Shown here piece by piece: positions 1-9,173 of a stretch of DNA of 64,000 nucleotides (position 1 is its first letter; each line of letters opens with the position of its first letter). The notes below the pieces were generated by a model, which worked only from the letters and a program-made list of their open reading frames with translations, was not told the origin of the DNA and made no database searches. A program made the translations under genes and the position numbers. Source of the DNA: Shewanella baltica (GTDB lineage Bacteria > Pseudomonadota > Gammaproteobacteria > Enterobacterales > Shewanellaceae). The stretch covers positions 3,782,001 to 3,846,000 of the forward strand of contig NZ_UGYM01000002.1 in NCBI RefSeq assembly GCF_900456975.1, written 5' to 3'.

Positions 1-150
1 GAAGTGTGCAAAATGTTAGATAAAACACCTGCGACCATCAAACGTTTCGCTCGGGAGAATTTACTCTCGAGTGTTCAAGATGGTGACGAATTGAAATTTC
101 CTGAAGCGGAAGTGAAACGCTATCTCGCCTTTTCACAACGCTTAGGCTAA
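1..150 (+). CDS. C-terminal end of a helix-turn-helix protein (partial)
   Basis: The frame is open from base 1 to a TAA at 148-150 and gives 49 residues. The stretch VCKMLDKTPATIKRFAREN followed by a beta-hairpin-like segment resembles the short MerR/excisionase-type helix-turn-helix (HTH_17 style) domain. That suggests a small DNA-binding protein, but the N-terminus lies outside the window, so family and length are unknown. Confidence 0.55.
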   Translation, partial: EVCKMLDKTPATIKRFARENLLSSVQDGDELKFPEAEVKRYLAFSQRLG

Positions 151-492
151 AACGCATTTGGCAATTAACGGCAAATAAAGCGGGGTAACCGCTGCTTAAA
201 TCGTTTGATTTTGAGTTTGAGTTTGAGTTTGTGAAAGTGGCTTGAATGTAAATGCGATGCTTAAGTTTAAATACAAGGCTTAAGTTTAAGTCGTCGATAG
301 CGAGTTAAAACAAACCTTGAATGCGATATGGACAGTGACGCTCAAAGGGATTTGAACTTAGCCATAGCGGTTTGTTGCGAGAGATTGCTTAGCCGGATTT
401 AGCATCCGGCCATTAAACTTACACCGCTAAACTTTAAGCTATTAAACGTTAAGCCATGAACTTTAAGCTTTTAATCCAACAAGATTGAACCA
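151..492. other. Non-coding gap with simple repeats and one hairpin
   Basis: No convincing gene is seen. The gap holds a short TTTGAG hexamer run (about 208-230), two copies of a GCTTAAGTTTA motif, several related AAACTTTAAGC-like words near 430-470, and a hairpin GCCGGAT/ATCCGGC at 392-410. The hairpin lies downstream of the minus-strand CYTH gene but lacks a T tract, so a terminator role is unclear. Confidence 0.5.
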
Positions 493-1080
493 TCACTGAT
501 CATTTAAAGCCTGCTGCAACTGCCGATAGGATAACAACTCCCGCTGCGTTTCACTTAAACCCAAATCGGCGGCGAGTTGTTGTAATTGCGCTTCATACTT
601 AGGCAACAAGGTTTCATCGTTAGTCATAATCGCAAGCTCGGCAAAATCTCCTAAGCCTTCGAGATGATCGATTGTTAGATGAAATTCACCGAGAAAATAG
701 ATACTGCGGCGCTTTTTAATTTCCAGTACGCACTCATAACCTAAGGTATGCAGCATACTTTTTGCCTTGGGCGCTTCAGTGATATTAACGGCTTCACAGC
801 GGTCTTTTTCCGGCCCTTTCACTATCCACAGCATAATCCCCGATGGCTGCATCTCACGGATACACAAGCTCTTGTGTTCGCCTTTAAGTGATTGTGATGG
901 CAGATCAAAGTAACAGTCATGCTCAAGATTATCTTCGAGCATGATCTCAGGATTTCTCATCTGTAAGGCAGAGAGAAAAGCGTGGCGATCCAATAAGCGA
1001 TATTTAAGCTCGACCTCAAATTTACCATTAAAATGGGCATTGATTTGTGGGGCTAATGCTTCTGGCATCGCAGGGTTCAT
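493..1080 (-). CDS. CYTH domain protein (class IV adenylate cyclase / thiamine triphosphatase-like)
   Basis: This 195-residue protein has the CYTH triphosphate-tunnel hallmark ExExK near residues 22-26 (EVELK), followed by charged strands expected of the tunnel (CIREM, WIVKGP, EIKKRRSIY, HLTIDHLEGLGDFAELAI). Family members hydrolyse or cyclise triphosphates (thiamine triphosphate, ATP, inorganic triphosphate) using divalent metal ions in the cytoplasm. The substrate cannot be told from sequence alone. It lies 93 bp downstream of cydC on the same strand and could be cotranscribed with it, but no functional link is evident. A start at Met5 is also possible. Confidence 0.8.
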   Translation of the reverse strand: MNPAMPEALAPQINAHFNGKFEVELKYRLLDRHAFLSALQMRNPEIMLEDNLEHDCYFDLPSQSLKGEHKSLCIREMQPSGIMLWIVKGPEKDRCEAVNITEAPKAKSMLHTLGYECVLEIKKRRSIYFLGEFHLTIDHLEGLGDFAELAIMTNDETLLPKYEAQLQQLAADLGLSETQRELLSYRQLQQALNDQ

Positions 1081-1173
1081 CGATTTATATCCGCTTTTAA
1101 TGGGTAAAATATATCGCTATTCATCATATTGAACGTCAAAGGTTTGAGCGTTAAAGGCTTGAATACAGGAGGC

Positions 1174-2925
1174 TTAAGCGAGTCTTTGGTATAAGGCCTG
1201 ATACTCTGCACTGTCTTCAATTAAGCTCTGGTGAGTGCCAGACGCAATAATCTTACCCTGACCGAGTAGATGAATGTGATCCATCTTCGCCATAGCAGTT
1301 AAACGATGGCTAATCATCAGCAAGGTTTTATCCTGAGCAAATTCAAATAGTAAACTTAAAATTTCCCGCTCGGTACGTTTATCTAGCCCTTCAGTCGGCT
1401 CATCGAGCAATAGCAGCGGCGCATCACGCAGCAGCGCTCTTGCAACACCAATTCGGCGCTGCTCGCCACCCGAAAGCTGACGTCCACCTTCACCAATCCA
1501 CATATCCAGCGGTTTATCACCCGTGAGTAAAGCGCCAAGTCCAACCCGCTGTAACACATCAATCAAGCGCGCGTCGTGGGCCGTGCGTTTCTCGTCTTCG
1601 ATAACAGGTAGCGCTAATACTAAATTTTCCCGCAAGGTGCCCGCAAACAGATAGATGCGTTGGCTAATCACAGTTATCGCATCCCTAAGGCCGCGCTCGC
1701 TGTAATCTGAAAGAGGAAGACCATCGAGCTTGATGTGCCCTTGCTGGGCTTGCCATTCGCGGGTAATCAGCGCCAGTAAGCTCGACTTACCGCAACCCGT
1801 TGGCCCAAGTAGCGCGACTTTTTGCCCCGCTTTTATCTCAAGGGACAAACCTTGCAGCACGTGTTGATCGTCTCGATAACCAAAGTGGATATCTTCAATC
1901 TGCAATGCGCCAGATTTTGCCCTCAGGCCAGTATCGGCAACAAATTGAATATCGGCCTCTTGTTCAGTGATTTCATTAATCCGTGTCGCCGCCAATACGC
2001 AGCCAGACAAATGCTGAAACGCGCCCGCAATCGGCATCATCATCTCAACGCAGGCCATAGTGGCAAACACCATAAGCGCAAACATGGGGCCCGGCGGCAC
2101 CGCATCACCCACACCTTGAGCGGCTAAATACAGCATCATGATCAAGGCTGAGCCAGTGGAGAGGATCAACATGGCTTGGCTGAGCGCTGTGATATTGGCC
2201 ATCGCACTTTGACTGCGAAACAGCTCTGTCTGCGCATCATTCAGTTTTTGCCTGAATCTGTCGTTGGCGCCAAATAGGCTGAGCTCGGCTTGGCCTTGCA
2301 ACATATCCAATAATTGCACCCGATAATGGCGCTTGGTTTCGAGCATAGTCCGGCTCGGCGCGTGTCCAAGGCGATAAAATAGCAGTGGTATCACCAGCCA
2401 AACGGCGACTAAAAATAGGCAAAGACTGAGGGCAAGTTTGGCATCGAACCAAGCGAGAAATAGATACAAGAGCCCAGTCATCAGCAGTGATGCCGCCATA
2501 GGCGTGAGCAGTCGCAGATATAGATGATCGAGGGTATCGATATCGGCAACTAAGCGATTAAGCATGTCGCCACGGCGTAGCCCCTGCAGATTTTTAGCAC
2601 TGAGCGGCAAGAGTTTACGCCACGCCCAAACACGAAGCTCAGTCAGCAACTTAAAGGTTGCCTCATGGGTCGCTAAACGCTCGCCATAACGACTGGCAGT
2701 ACGGGCAATTGATAAGAAACGCACGCCGCCCGCAGGAGTGAAAAAGTTAAAGGACTGCGCCGTGACTATCGTCAAACCCGCGACCGCGGTAGCAGAAAGA
2801 AACCAGCCCGACAGTGACAGTAAACCTATACCAGCCATCAAGGTGATGATGGTCAGCAGCAAGCCCACGGACATCATCAGCCATTGGCGCGAGAACAATC
2901 GAATAAAGGGGATTAGCACTTTCAT
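1174..2925 (-). CDS. cydC: CydC, ABC exporter subunit for cysteine/glutathione (cytochrome bd assembly)
   Basis: This is a 583-residue half-transporter with an N-terminal six-helix membrane domain (about residues 1-320) and a C-terminal ATPase. The ATPase has Walker A GPTGCGKS, signature LSGGEQRR and Walker B LLLLDEPTEGLD, followed by the switch histidine in MISHRL. With CydD it forms the heterodimeric inner-membrane exporter of cysteine and glutathione that keeps the periplasm reduced and is needed to assemble cytochrome bd oxidase. It starts inside the end of cydD with a 4-bp ATGA overlap, so the pair is translationally coupled. Length matches the family (about 570-590). Confidence 0.95.
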   Translation of the reverse strand: MKVLIPFIRLFSRQWLMMSVGLLLTIITLMAGIGLLSLSGWFLSATAVAGLTIVTAQSFNFFTPAGGVRFLSIARTASRYGERLATHEATFKLLTELRVWAWRKLLPLSAKNLQGLRRGDMLNRLVADIDTLDHLYLRLLTPMAASLLMTGLLYLFLAWFDAKLALSLCLFLVAVWLVIPLLFYRLGHAPSRTMLETKRHYRVQLLDMLQGQAELSLFGANDRFRQKLNDAQTELFRSQSAMANITALSQAMLILSTGSALIMMLYLAAQGVGDAVPPGPMFALMVFATMACVEMMMPIAGAFQHLSGCVLAATRINEITEQEADIQFVADTGLRAKSGALQIEDIHFGYRDDQHVLQGLSLEIKAGQKVALLGPTGCGKSSLLALITREWQAQQGHIKLDGLPLSDYSERGLRDAITVISQRIYLFAGTLRENLVLALPVIEDEKRTAHDARLIDVLQRVGLGALLTGDKPLDMWIGEGGRQLSGGEQRRIGVARALLRDAPLLLLDEPTEGLDKRTEREILSLLFEFAQDKTLLMISHRLTAMAKMDHIHLLGQGKIIASGTHQSLIEDSAEYQALYQRLA

Positions 2926-4874
2926 TGGGCCTCTCCTTTAGTAAGCTCTGCGGCACTGTCGAGTGGAGCATCACTGTTAAGCGGCGTATCACTGGCGCTG
3001 GTCGGTAAAGGCACAAGTTCAATATCCGCCACGGACTCAATATTCTCACGCAGCAAGGTTTGGAATAAGCCGTGCGTGTTAGACAAAGTGATAAAGTCGC
3101 CCCGCTGTACTATCAAGCCTTTATCGAGCACAAGAATAGTATCCATTTGATCTAACTGATCTAATCTGTGGGTTACCATAATGCACATCTTACCCGTCAT
3201 GGCCCGATTTAACGCAGAACTCACCGCCTGCTCACTCTGGCTATCTAAGCTGGCCGTAGGTTCATCAAGGACAAACAAACTCGCCTTTTGCCCAAGCGCC
3301 CTTGCCAAGGCAATACGCTGGGCTTGACCGACGGATAGACCGGAAGATTGCTCACCGACTGGCGAGTCTAAGCCCAAAGGCTGCGACTTAAAGAACTCGG
3401 CAATATTCGCCGCGGTCAGCAAGTGCCAAATCTTATCGTCAGACATAGTCGGATCTGCCAAGGCAACGTTATCCCGTACTGTGCCGTGGAATAACTGCGG
3501 CTCTTGTCCAAGCCAAGCTAAATGTTGTCGCCACTGGGATAAATCTAATGCCGATAGCTCATGACCATTAATCAGCAAATTACCCTTATAGGGCAAAAAT
3601 CCCAGTAAGGCATTAAGTAAACTGGTTTTCCCCGCACCGCTTGGGCCAACTAAGGCTAAACGTTGATTGTCTTTTAATTCAAAACTCAGCGGGCCGAGTA
3701 AACGCGTGCCATTAACACTAAACACTTCAAGATGATCAGCACTCAGGGTTTCTATGCTATTGATACGCACTTGGCCGACAAACTCAGGTTCAGGATGTTC
3801 GAGCAAGGTAATCAAGGCTTCCGCGGCGCCGATGGCCTGCGCCTTAGCGTGGTAATGAGTGCCCATATCCCGCAGCGGTTGATAAAACTCAGGGGCTAAA
3901 ATCAGAATAAACAGCCCAGTAAACAGGCTAAATGGAATACCGACTATTTGAGGATCTGTACTTGAGCTGATATTGGCATGGGCGCCATAGTGGCCAAAAT
4001 CTAAGTGACCTAAGTAACTGAAACCAAAATAAACCGCCAGCACAGCAATCGAAACCGCCGCAAAAAACTCTAATACCGCCGAGCTTAAAAAAGCCATGCG
4101 CAGTACCGACATAGTGCGACTACGGAACTCTTCCGAAGCAGTGGCGATTACCTTTAGCTCAGCATCACCACGGTGGAAGAGTTTCAACGTGCTTAAGCCT
4201 TTTAATCTATCCATAAAGTGGCCGCTCAATCTTACAAGCGCACTGAAATTCTTGCGATTGGCATCGGCAGCGCCCATGCCAACTAAGATCATAAACATAG
4301 GGATTAACGGCGCTGTGAGTAACAGAATTAAGCCTGCCGCCCAGTTAATTGGGAAAACCGCCGCTAAGATGAGGATGGGAATAAAACCAGCAAGGCTGAT
4401 TTGTGGGAGGTATCTGGCATAAAAGTCTTGTAAATCTTCGACTTGCTCTAACACTATGCTGGCCCAACTGCCTGCGGGTTTACCTTTAATAAATGCCGGA
4501 CCTAGCTTAGTCAACTTGTCCATCACTGCCGCGCGGATATGACCACGAAGGCGCTTACCCGCCTCAAAACTGGCGCGTTCACGTCCATAAGCCAGCAAGG
4601 CGCGCAGTAACATCAAGGCGATTAACGCAATAAAATGAGGAATATAAGTATCAATACTCACGCTGGAGCTGACCATTTGGGCATTGTCAGTTAGCGGTAC
4701 GACTTGCTGCCCCATGATCACGCCATCCAGAATCGTCGCGATAATATAAGCCTGCGCCACCATAGCGACGGCACTTATCATCCCAAGCCATAACGACAAT
4801 TTAAGGAACAAGCCACAAGCTTTTTTCTGGGCTTTAAGCCAAACAAGAAGGGATTTTTCTAACGACTTATCCAT
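2922..4874 (-). CDS. cydD: CydD, ABC exporter subunit for cysteine/glutathione
   Basis: First gene of the cydDC operon. It has an N-terminal membrane domain and an ATPase with Walker A GPSGAGKT, signature LSVGQAQR and Walker B FVLDEPTASLD. The start was set at the ATG of MDKSLEK because GGAG lies 4 bases before it; an in-frame ATG seven codons upstream has no such site. The 650-residue protein is longer than the roughly 590-residue Escherichia coli protein because of a Ser/Thr/Asp-rich C-terminal tail of about 45 residues, overlapped by the cydC start. It acts with CydC to export thiols to the periplasm. Confidence 0.95.
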   Translation of the reverse strand: MDKSLEKSLLVWLKAQKKACGLFLKLSLWLGMISAVAMVAQAYIIATILDGVIMGQQVVPLTDNAQMVSSSVSIDTYIPHFIALIALMLLRALLAYGRERASFEAGKRLRGHIRAAVMDKLTKLGPAFIKGKPAGSWASIVLEQVEDLQDFYARYLPQISLAGFIPILILAAVFPINWAAGLILLLTAPLIPMFMILVGMGAADANRKNFSALVRLSGHFMDRLKGLSTLKLFHRGDAELKVIATASEEFRSRTMSVLRMAFLSSAVLEFFAAVSIAVLAVYFGFSYLGHLDFGHYGAHANISSSTDPQIVGIPFSLFTGLFILILAPEFYQPLRDMGTHYHAKAQAIGAAEALITLLEHPEPEFVGQVRINSIETLSADHLEVFSVNGTRLLGPLSFELKDNQRLALVGPSGAGKTSLLNALLGFLPYKGNLLINGHELSALDLSQWRQHLAWLGQEPQLFHGTVRDNVALADPTMSDDKIWHLLTAANIAEFFKSQPLGLDSPVGEQSSGLSVGQAQRIALARALGQKASLFVLDEPTASLDSQSEQAVSSALNRAMTGKMCIMVTHRLDQLDQMDTILVLDKGLIVQRGDFITLSNTHGLFQTLLRENIESVADIELVPLPTSASDTPLNSDAPLDSAAELTKGEAQ

Positions 4875-5153
4875 GGTGCTCCAACAAGAAAACAATTAAG
4901 CGACTCGTAGCGGGGATCGGCTATCGATAACACTCAGTTTAAGGGGGCTTGCAACGGCTAAAAAGTTCCGATAGGGACGCAGTATCGCAGGCATCTAAAG
5001 CAGATGAAACCCTATTACAGACTTTTGCTAGCAGACTCACAAAAACGAGCTAAAGATAAACAAATCCCTGAGTTAACGGAACTTTCCCTAGCACTAGCCT
5101 GTTTGGGGAAACTTAGGTAGCATGAACATCTTTGTATTAATTATCCCCTACCT

Positions 5154-5672
5154 ATGCCAAATAAAAATGCCGGTTTTACCCTGATTGAACTCGTTGTGGT
5201 CATTATTATTCTAGGAGTATTAGCTGTAGTTGCTGCACCTAAATTCATTAATATACAATCAGATGCCTATAAGAGTCAGCTATCTGGTGCACTGGCTTCG
5301 ATGAAATCCGCCGTCACCCTATTCAAAGCTAAGTCGGAAATTGCTAACAGCGGCACCACCAATCGAGTCGTTTACGATGGGATCCGTGGCGAAAACTACC
5401 AACCTTGGGCAGCCAGTGCCAGCGGTACAGCACCAAGCGCCGCTTATACTACGCCGCCAGAGATCTTTAAGGCTGCTGGGCTCAATGTCGATGAATGGTC
5501 CTATCGAATCCATACTACTGGTGGTACCTACCAAGTCATTGCCACACCGAAGCAAAAACTGAACCTTGACACGCCGACTCAGGCGCAAGTCGAAGCGACA
5601 AATTGCTATATCGACTACAAGTGGGAAACGACGGGAATCCCCACCTATAACAAGGTCGACACAGGTTGCTAG
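5154..5672 (+). CDS. Orphan MSHA-like type IV pilin
   Basis: This 172-residue prepilin has a short class III leader, MPNKNAG, cleaved before FTLIELVVV, with the conserved Glu at position +5 of the mature protein. The hydrophobic N-terminal helix continues into AAPKFINIQSDA, as in MSHA-type pilins. Two cysteines near the C-terminus (NCYIDY and DTGC) could form the usual disulfide loop. No assembly, peptidase or minor-pilin gene is next to it; it stands alone between divergent cydD and a convergent DUF3626 gene, followed by a strong terminator. No clear Shine-Dalgarno sequence precedes the ATG, so expression may be weak or use other signals. Confidence 0.85.
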   Translation: MPNKNAGFTLIELVVVIIILGVLAVVAAPKFINIQSDAYKSQLSGALASMKSAVTLFKAKSEIANSGTTNRVVYDGIRGENYQPWAASASGTAPSAAYTTPPEIFKAAGLNVDEWSYRIHTTGGTYQVIATPKQKLNLDTPTQAQVEATNCYIDYKWETTGIPTYNKVDTGC

Positions 5673-5699
5673 AACGACCTTAAAGCTGAAATATAATAG

Positions 5700-5741
5700 A
5701 AAAACAGCGAGCTAACCTGAGGTTATCTCGCTGTTTTTGTT
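5700..5741. terminator. Bidirectional rho-independent terminator
   Basis: AAAACAGCGAG pairs with CTCGCTGTTTT around an inner AACC/GGTT stem and ends in T5. A runs on the left and T runs on the right make it suitable for both the pilin gene and the convergent gene at 5786. Confidence 0.85.
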
Positions 5742-5785
5742 AGCGCCACATCTTACAATCAAACGTTTTTTTAAAAACGTAACCC

Positions 5786-6832
5786 TTACTGCACTGCGCC
5801 GTATTTCACTAACACATGCCAGAGTAACTTAAGTTCGTGGGCTACTTGAGCACGGTTACCGCGTTCGCGCCAATGCTGGGGTGAATGATATAAATCCCGC
5901 GCGGCCACACCTATGGCATAGGCATCGACTCTGTCTTCTATGGCAATTCGATTTGCCAGCGATGGCATAGTCGGCCCGCGAAAATCGCTGGGGATCTGCG
6001 CCGTATGTAGGCTAAAGCCATCATGATATTGCAGCTCGATATCATATCTGTCGCAAATATTGCTTAAGCTGGCGCCAATATCAGTGCCTTTAAAACTTGG
6101 ATCGGCCACCAGCATGGCGATATCTTCATCGAGGGAAACATCACCGTGGATCTGCGCCTCGATATAATGATCGAGATTATTCGATAACGGCCGCTCGAAA
6201 CGTGACAGCAAGGAAGCATTGAGCTGATGCCCCAAATAATGAATCACATTCAGTGGCTTAAAGTCGGATTTGCCTAAGGCATAGTGACGCTCAAAACTCT
6301 CGGTCAGCAGCGCCGCTAACACATCATCGAAGCATGATAGCGTGCCCTTCTCTTTCGGATTGCGGTACGAGTCGAGATAACAAAAGGTTGAACGTGCCAT
6401 CACACTGGCGTGGGTCAGCAAATAACAGCTACCAAAACGCGGCGCGGGGCCGTCCTGCCACATGCCCAGATCGAGTGCGCCATATTTAGGCCGAGATTTA
6501 GTGCCCTTGTATACATCACCAAATAGCTGATTTTCCCAGTGATCCCGTGGACCGCCTAATTCAGGGGATAACTGACCGTTGGAAATATGGGTCTCAAACT
6601 GACTGCGGTATTGACCATCGCGCAGCAAACCTTCGGCCACTGTCATACCACGGCTGTCGATTCTATCGGGGTGAAAATGCAGCGCAATTCGGCCGCAGTT
6701 AAGTAATTGTTTGAGGGCGAGTTGCATCTCATGCATGGGGATGTTCGACATCTGCTGCACATTTTTAATCACAGCGACGGCCTGTTCACTGCGACCTCGA
6801 GCAAGGCGTTCAATATGCTGTATCGCTGTCAT
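5786..6832 (-). CDS. DUF3626 domain protein
   Basis: This 348-residue protein has the conserved blocks of the DUF3626 family: ALHFHPDR near residue 50, KYGAL and PRFGSCYLLTH in the middle, then EAQIHGDVSLDEDIAMLVADPSF. No signal peptide or membrane helix is present, so it is probably cytoplasmic. Biochemical function is not established. The invariant Arg, the FGSCY strand and the Glu-X-Gln/His segment recall the R-S-E layout of ADP-ribosyltransferases, but that is only an impression. It is monocistronic, convergent with the pilin gene and shares its terminator. Confidence 0.75.
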   Translation of the reverse strand: MTAIQHIERLARGRSEQAVAVIKNVQQMSNIPMHEMQLALKQLLNCGRIALHFHPDRIDSRGMTVAEGLLRDGQYRSQFETHISNGQLSPELGGPRDHWENQLFGDVYKGTKSRPKYGALDLGMWQDGPAPRFGSCYLLTHASVMARSTFCYLDSYRNPKEKGTLSCFDDVLAALLTESFERHYALGKSDFKPLNVIHYLGHQLNASLLSRFERPLSNNLDHYIEAQIHGDVSLDEDIAMLVADPSFKGTDIGASLSNICDRYDIELQYHDGFSLHTAQIPSDFRGPTMPSLANRIAIEDRVDAYAIGVAARDLYHSPQHWRERGNRAQVAHELKLLWHVLVKYGAVQ

Positions 6833-7416
6833 AATCCACCTATAAATGAGAGGCGTTTAACCGTTTCCCGCGTTAGCTCATCCTAAAATAAACACGAGAG
6901 TAATCGCAAGCTTGCAGAGAATAGATATTGATGAATTCTACTCCTATCTCCTTGAGTTTATACCACTCAAATTAATCTAGCGTGATCTACCGCTAACTCA
7001 CTCTAATTTTTAGATAAAAAGAGCAGACGAGTTAACTTTAAACCGGCCTGTTTAGTTGATTGAATCAGCCTGATAGCCATACTGTACATTTGGTGAGTCC
7101 ATTAGGCTCAACCGCACCCCAAAATAACAGTAAAAGTGCGCCCACAAAGCCTCTACCAATACAAAACGGGCACTTCGTAGGACGCAGATTCGCCCTCAAT
7201 AAGCTCAAATTCGGCTGAGGAAACTTGCGCCTAAAAGATAAGCGAGACCGAGTGAAAGCCGCTGACAAGCGATTTATGTGCCAATATGAATGAAACCCTA
7301 TGTAAAAGTCTTTATTAGATGGCACTTAAAGCCCTGATCCTGTAAGCTGCACGCCCGCCAGCAGACCTGGCTATTGACCATAAATGCAGCAAAGCGTTGC
7401 CACAAGAGACCAATCT
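6833..7416. other. Long intergenic region, possible rhlE leader
   Basis: No gene is supported in these 584 bases. A minus-strand open frame at 7065-7325 has no family resemblance and no ribosome site. The region separates the divergent DUF3626 and rhlE genes. Its length would allow a long 5' untranslated leader for rhlE, as is known for cold-induced helicase genes, but no defined structure was recognised. Confidence 0.35.
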
Positions 7417-8964
7417 ATGAGTTTTACCTCCCTGGGCTTATCGGCCCCGATACTTAAAGCCGTTGCCGAACAAGGCTACGACACACCTTCGCCAATCCAA
7501 GCTCAAGCAATTCCCGCTGTGCTTCAAGGCAAAGATGTGATGGCGGCCGCCCAAACAGGAACAGGTAAAACAGCAGGTTTCACCCTACCTATGCTCGAAC
7601 TCCTGAGTAAAGGTAACCGTGCCCAAGCAGGCCAAGTGCGCGCATTAGTGTTAACTCCGACACGCGAATTGGCGGCTCAGGTTGCAGAAAGTGTTGAAAC
7701 CTATGGTAAGAATTTACCACTGCGCTCAGCGGTAATATTTGGTGGCGTGCCTATCAATCCACAAATCGCGAAATTGCGCCACGGTGTCGATGTATTAGTC
7801 GCCACACCAGGTCGATTGATGGATCTGTACAATCAAAAAGCGGTGAAATTCAGCCAGCTTGAAATCTTAGTATTAGATGAAGCCGATCGCATGCTCGACA
7901 TGGGCTTTATCCGCGACATCCGTAAGATCCTGGCCATTTTACCTAAGCAACGCCAAAACCTGATGTTCTCAGCCACCTTCTCCGATGAAATTCGTGAACT
8001 GGCAAAAGGCTTAGTGAATAATCCGGTCGAAATTTCGGTTACGCCACGTAACGCGGCGGCGACCACAGTAAAACAATGGGTTTGCCCAGTCGATAAGAGC
8101 CAGAAATCGGCACTGTTGATCCAGCTCATCAAGCAAAACGATTGGCAACAAGTGCTGGTATTCTCGCGCACTAAACATGGCGCTAATCGTCTGGCGAAAA
8201 GCCTTGAAGATGCGGGTATTAAAGCCGCCGCTATCCACGGTAACAAGAGCCAAACAGCGCGTACTAAAGCCTTGGCCGACTTTAAAAATGGTCAAGCTCG
8301 CGTACTGGTTGCAACCGATATCGCTGCCCGTGGTTTGGACATTGACCAATTACCACAAGTAGTTAACTTCGACTTACCGAACGTGCCAGAAGATTATGTG
8401 CATCGTATCGGCCGTACTGGCCGCGCTGGCGCATCGGGTCAAGCCGTGTCACTGGTGAGTAACGAAGAAATCAAACTGCTGAACGATATCGAGCGTTTGA
8501 TCAATCGCGTATTAGACCGAGAAATGGTTGAAGGCTTTAACCATGTATTGCCTGAGTCACGTTTAGGTGGCGGCGGAAAAAGCAGCGGTAAATCAGTACC
8601 AAGCCGTAGAAATACCCGCAGCTCAAACCAACCTAGCTCACGCGATGGTGCCCCAAGAAGCGCCGAGCATAAAGACGGTCAACGCAGCGGTGACGTCGCG
8701 CGCGGCCACAAGCCGAACGACAAGAATCCAAGACACAGCGGTGAAGCCAGTAGCGCACCTCGTGCTGATTCAGCCAAACCACGTCCAGCACGTTCAAACG
8801 ATGGCCGTGCGAATAGCGCAGGCGCTAGTCGTCCAAGTGAAAGCCGTTCAGGCGCTGGCGAAAATCGTGGCCAAGCGGGTGAGAACCCTTACGCCAATGG
8901 CCCAAAGAAAAACACCCGTCGCCCAAATAACGGTGCGAGTCGTCCAAGAAATTCACAGGATTAA
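7417..8964 (+). CDS. rhlE: DEAD-box ATP-dependent RNA helicase RhlE
   Basis: A 515-residue helicase with the Q motif (SPIQAQAIP), motif I AQTGTGKT, Ia [22 protein letters not shown], and [12 protein letters not shown]. The first 380 residues are the two RecA-like domains. The rest is a low-complexity basic tail rich in Ser, Arg, Asn and Gly, typical of RhlE proteins and used for RNA contacts. RhlE remodels RNA in ribosome assembly and RNA decay. The start at MSFTSLGLS was chosen over an ATG 11 codons upstream because of a weak AAGAGA ribosome site and family alignment. A terminator follows. Confidence 0.93.
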   Translation: MSFTSLGLSAPILKAVAEQGYDTPSPIQAQAIPAVLQGKDVMAAAQTGTGKTAGFTLPMLELLSKGNRAQAGQVRALVLTPTRELAAQVAESVETYGKNLPLRSAVIFGGVPINPQIAKLRHGVDVLVATPGRLMDLYNQKAVKFSQLEILVLDEADRMLDMGFIRDIRKILAILPKQRQNLMFSATFSDEIRELAKGLVNNPVEISVTPRNAAATTVKQWVCPVDKSQKSALLIQLIKQNDWQQVLVFSRTKHGANRLAKSLEDAGIKAAAIHGNKSQTARTKALADFKNGQARVLVATDIAARGLDIDQLPQVVNFDLPNVPEDYVHRIGRTGRAGASGQAVSLVSNEEIKLLNDIERLINRVLDREMVEGFNHVLPESRLGGGGKSSGKSVPSRRNTRSSNQPSSRDGAPRSAEHKDGQRSGDVARGHKPNDKNPRHSGEASSAPRADSAKPRPARSNDGRANSAGASRPSESRSGAGENRGQAGENPYANGPKKNTRRPNNGASRPRNSQD

Positions 8965-9018
8965 TGCACACGCTGAGCGAACTCGCTTGGCGATTTAGCC
9001 GCATTAAGCCCTAAAAAG

Positions 9019-9056
9019 AAACGCCCAACTCCGCATGGAATTGGGCGTTTTTGTTT
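9019..9056 (+). terminator. Rho-independent terminator of rhlE
   Basis: AAACGCCCAA pairs with TTGGGCGTTT across a 12-base apical segment and is followed by a T-rich tail, 55 bases after the rhlE stop. Confidence 0.85.
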
Positions 9057-9173
9057 GTCTTTGTTTATATATTCAACAAGCTGCACAATACGTTTAGCGC
9101 GTTATCCACACTTTGACCAATAACTCGCTTGAACAATCACCACTTTAAACAACAGCCTAAACAATAAGCTAAG

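Noticed and set aside
7065..7325. Minus-strand 86-codon frame upstream of rhlE
   Set aside because: No family resemblance, no ribosome site, and it lies in a probable leader region.
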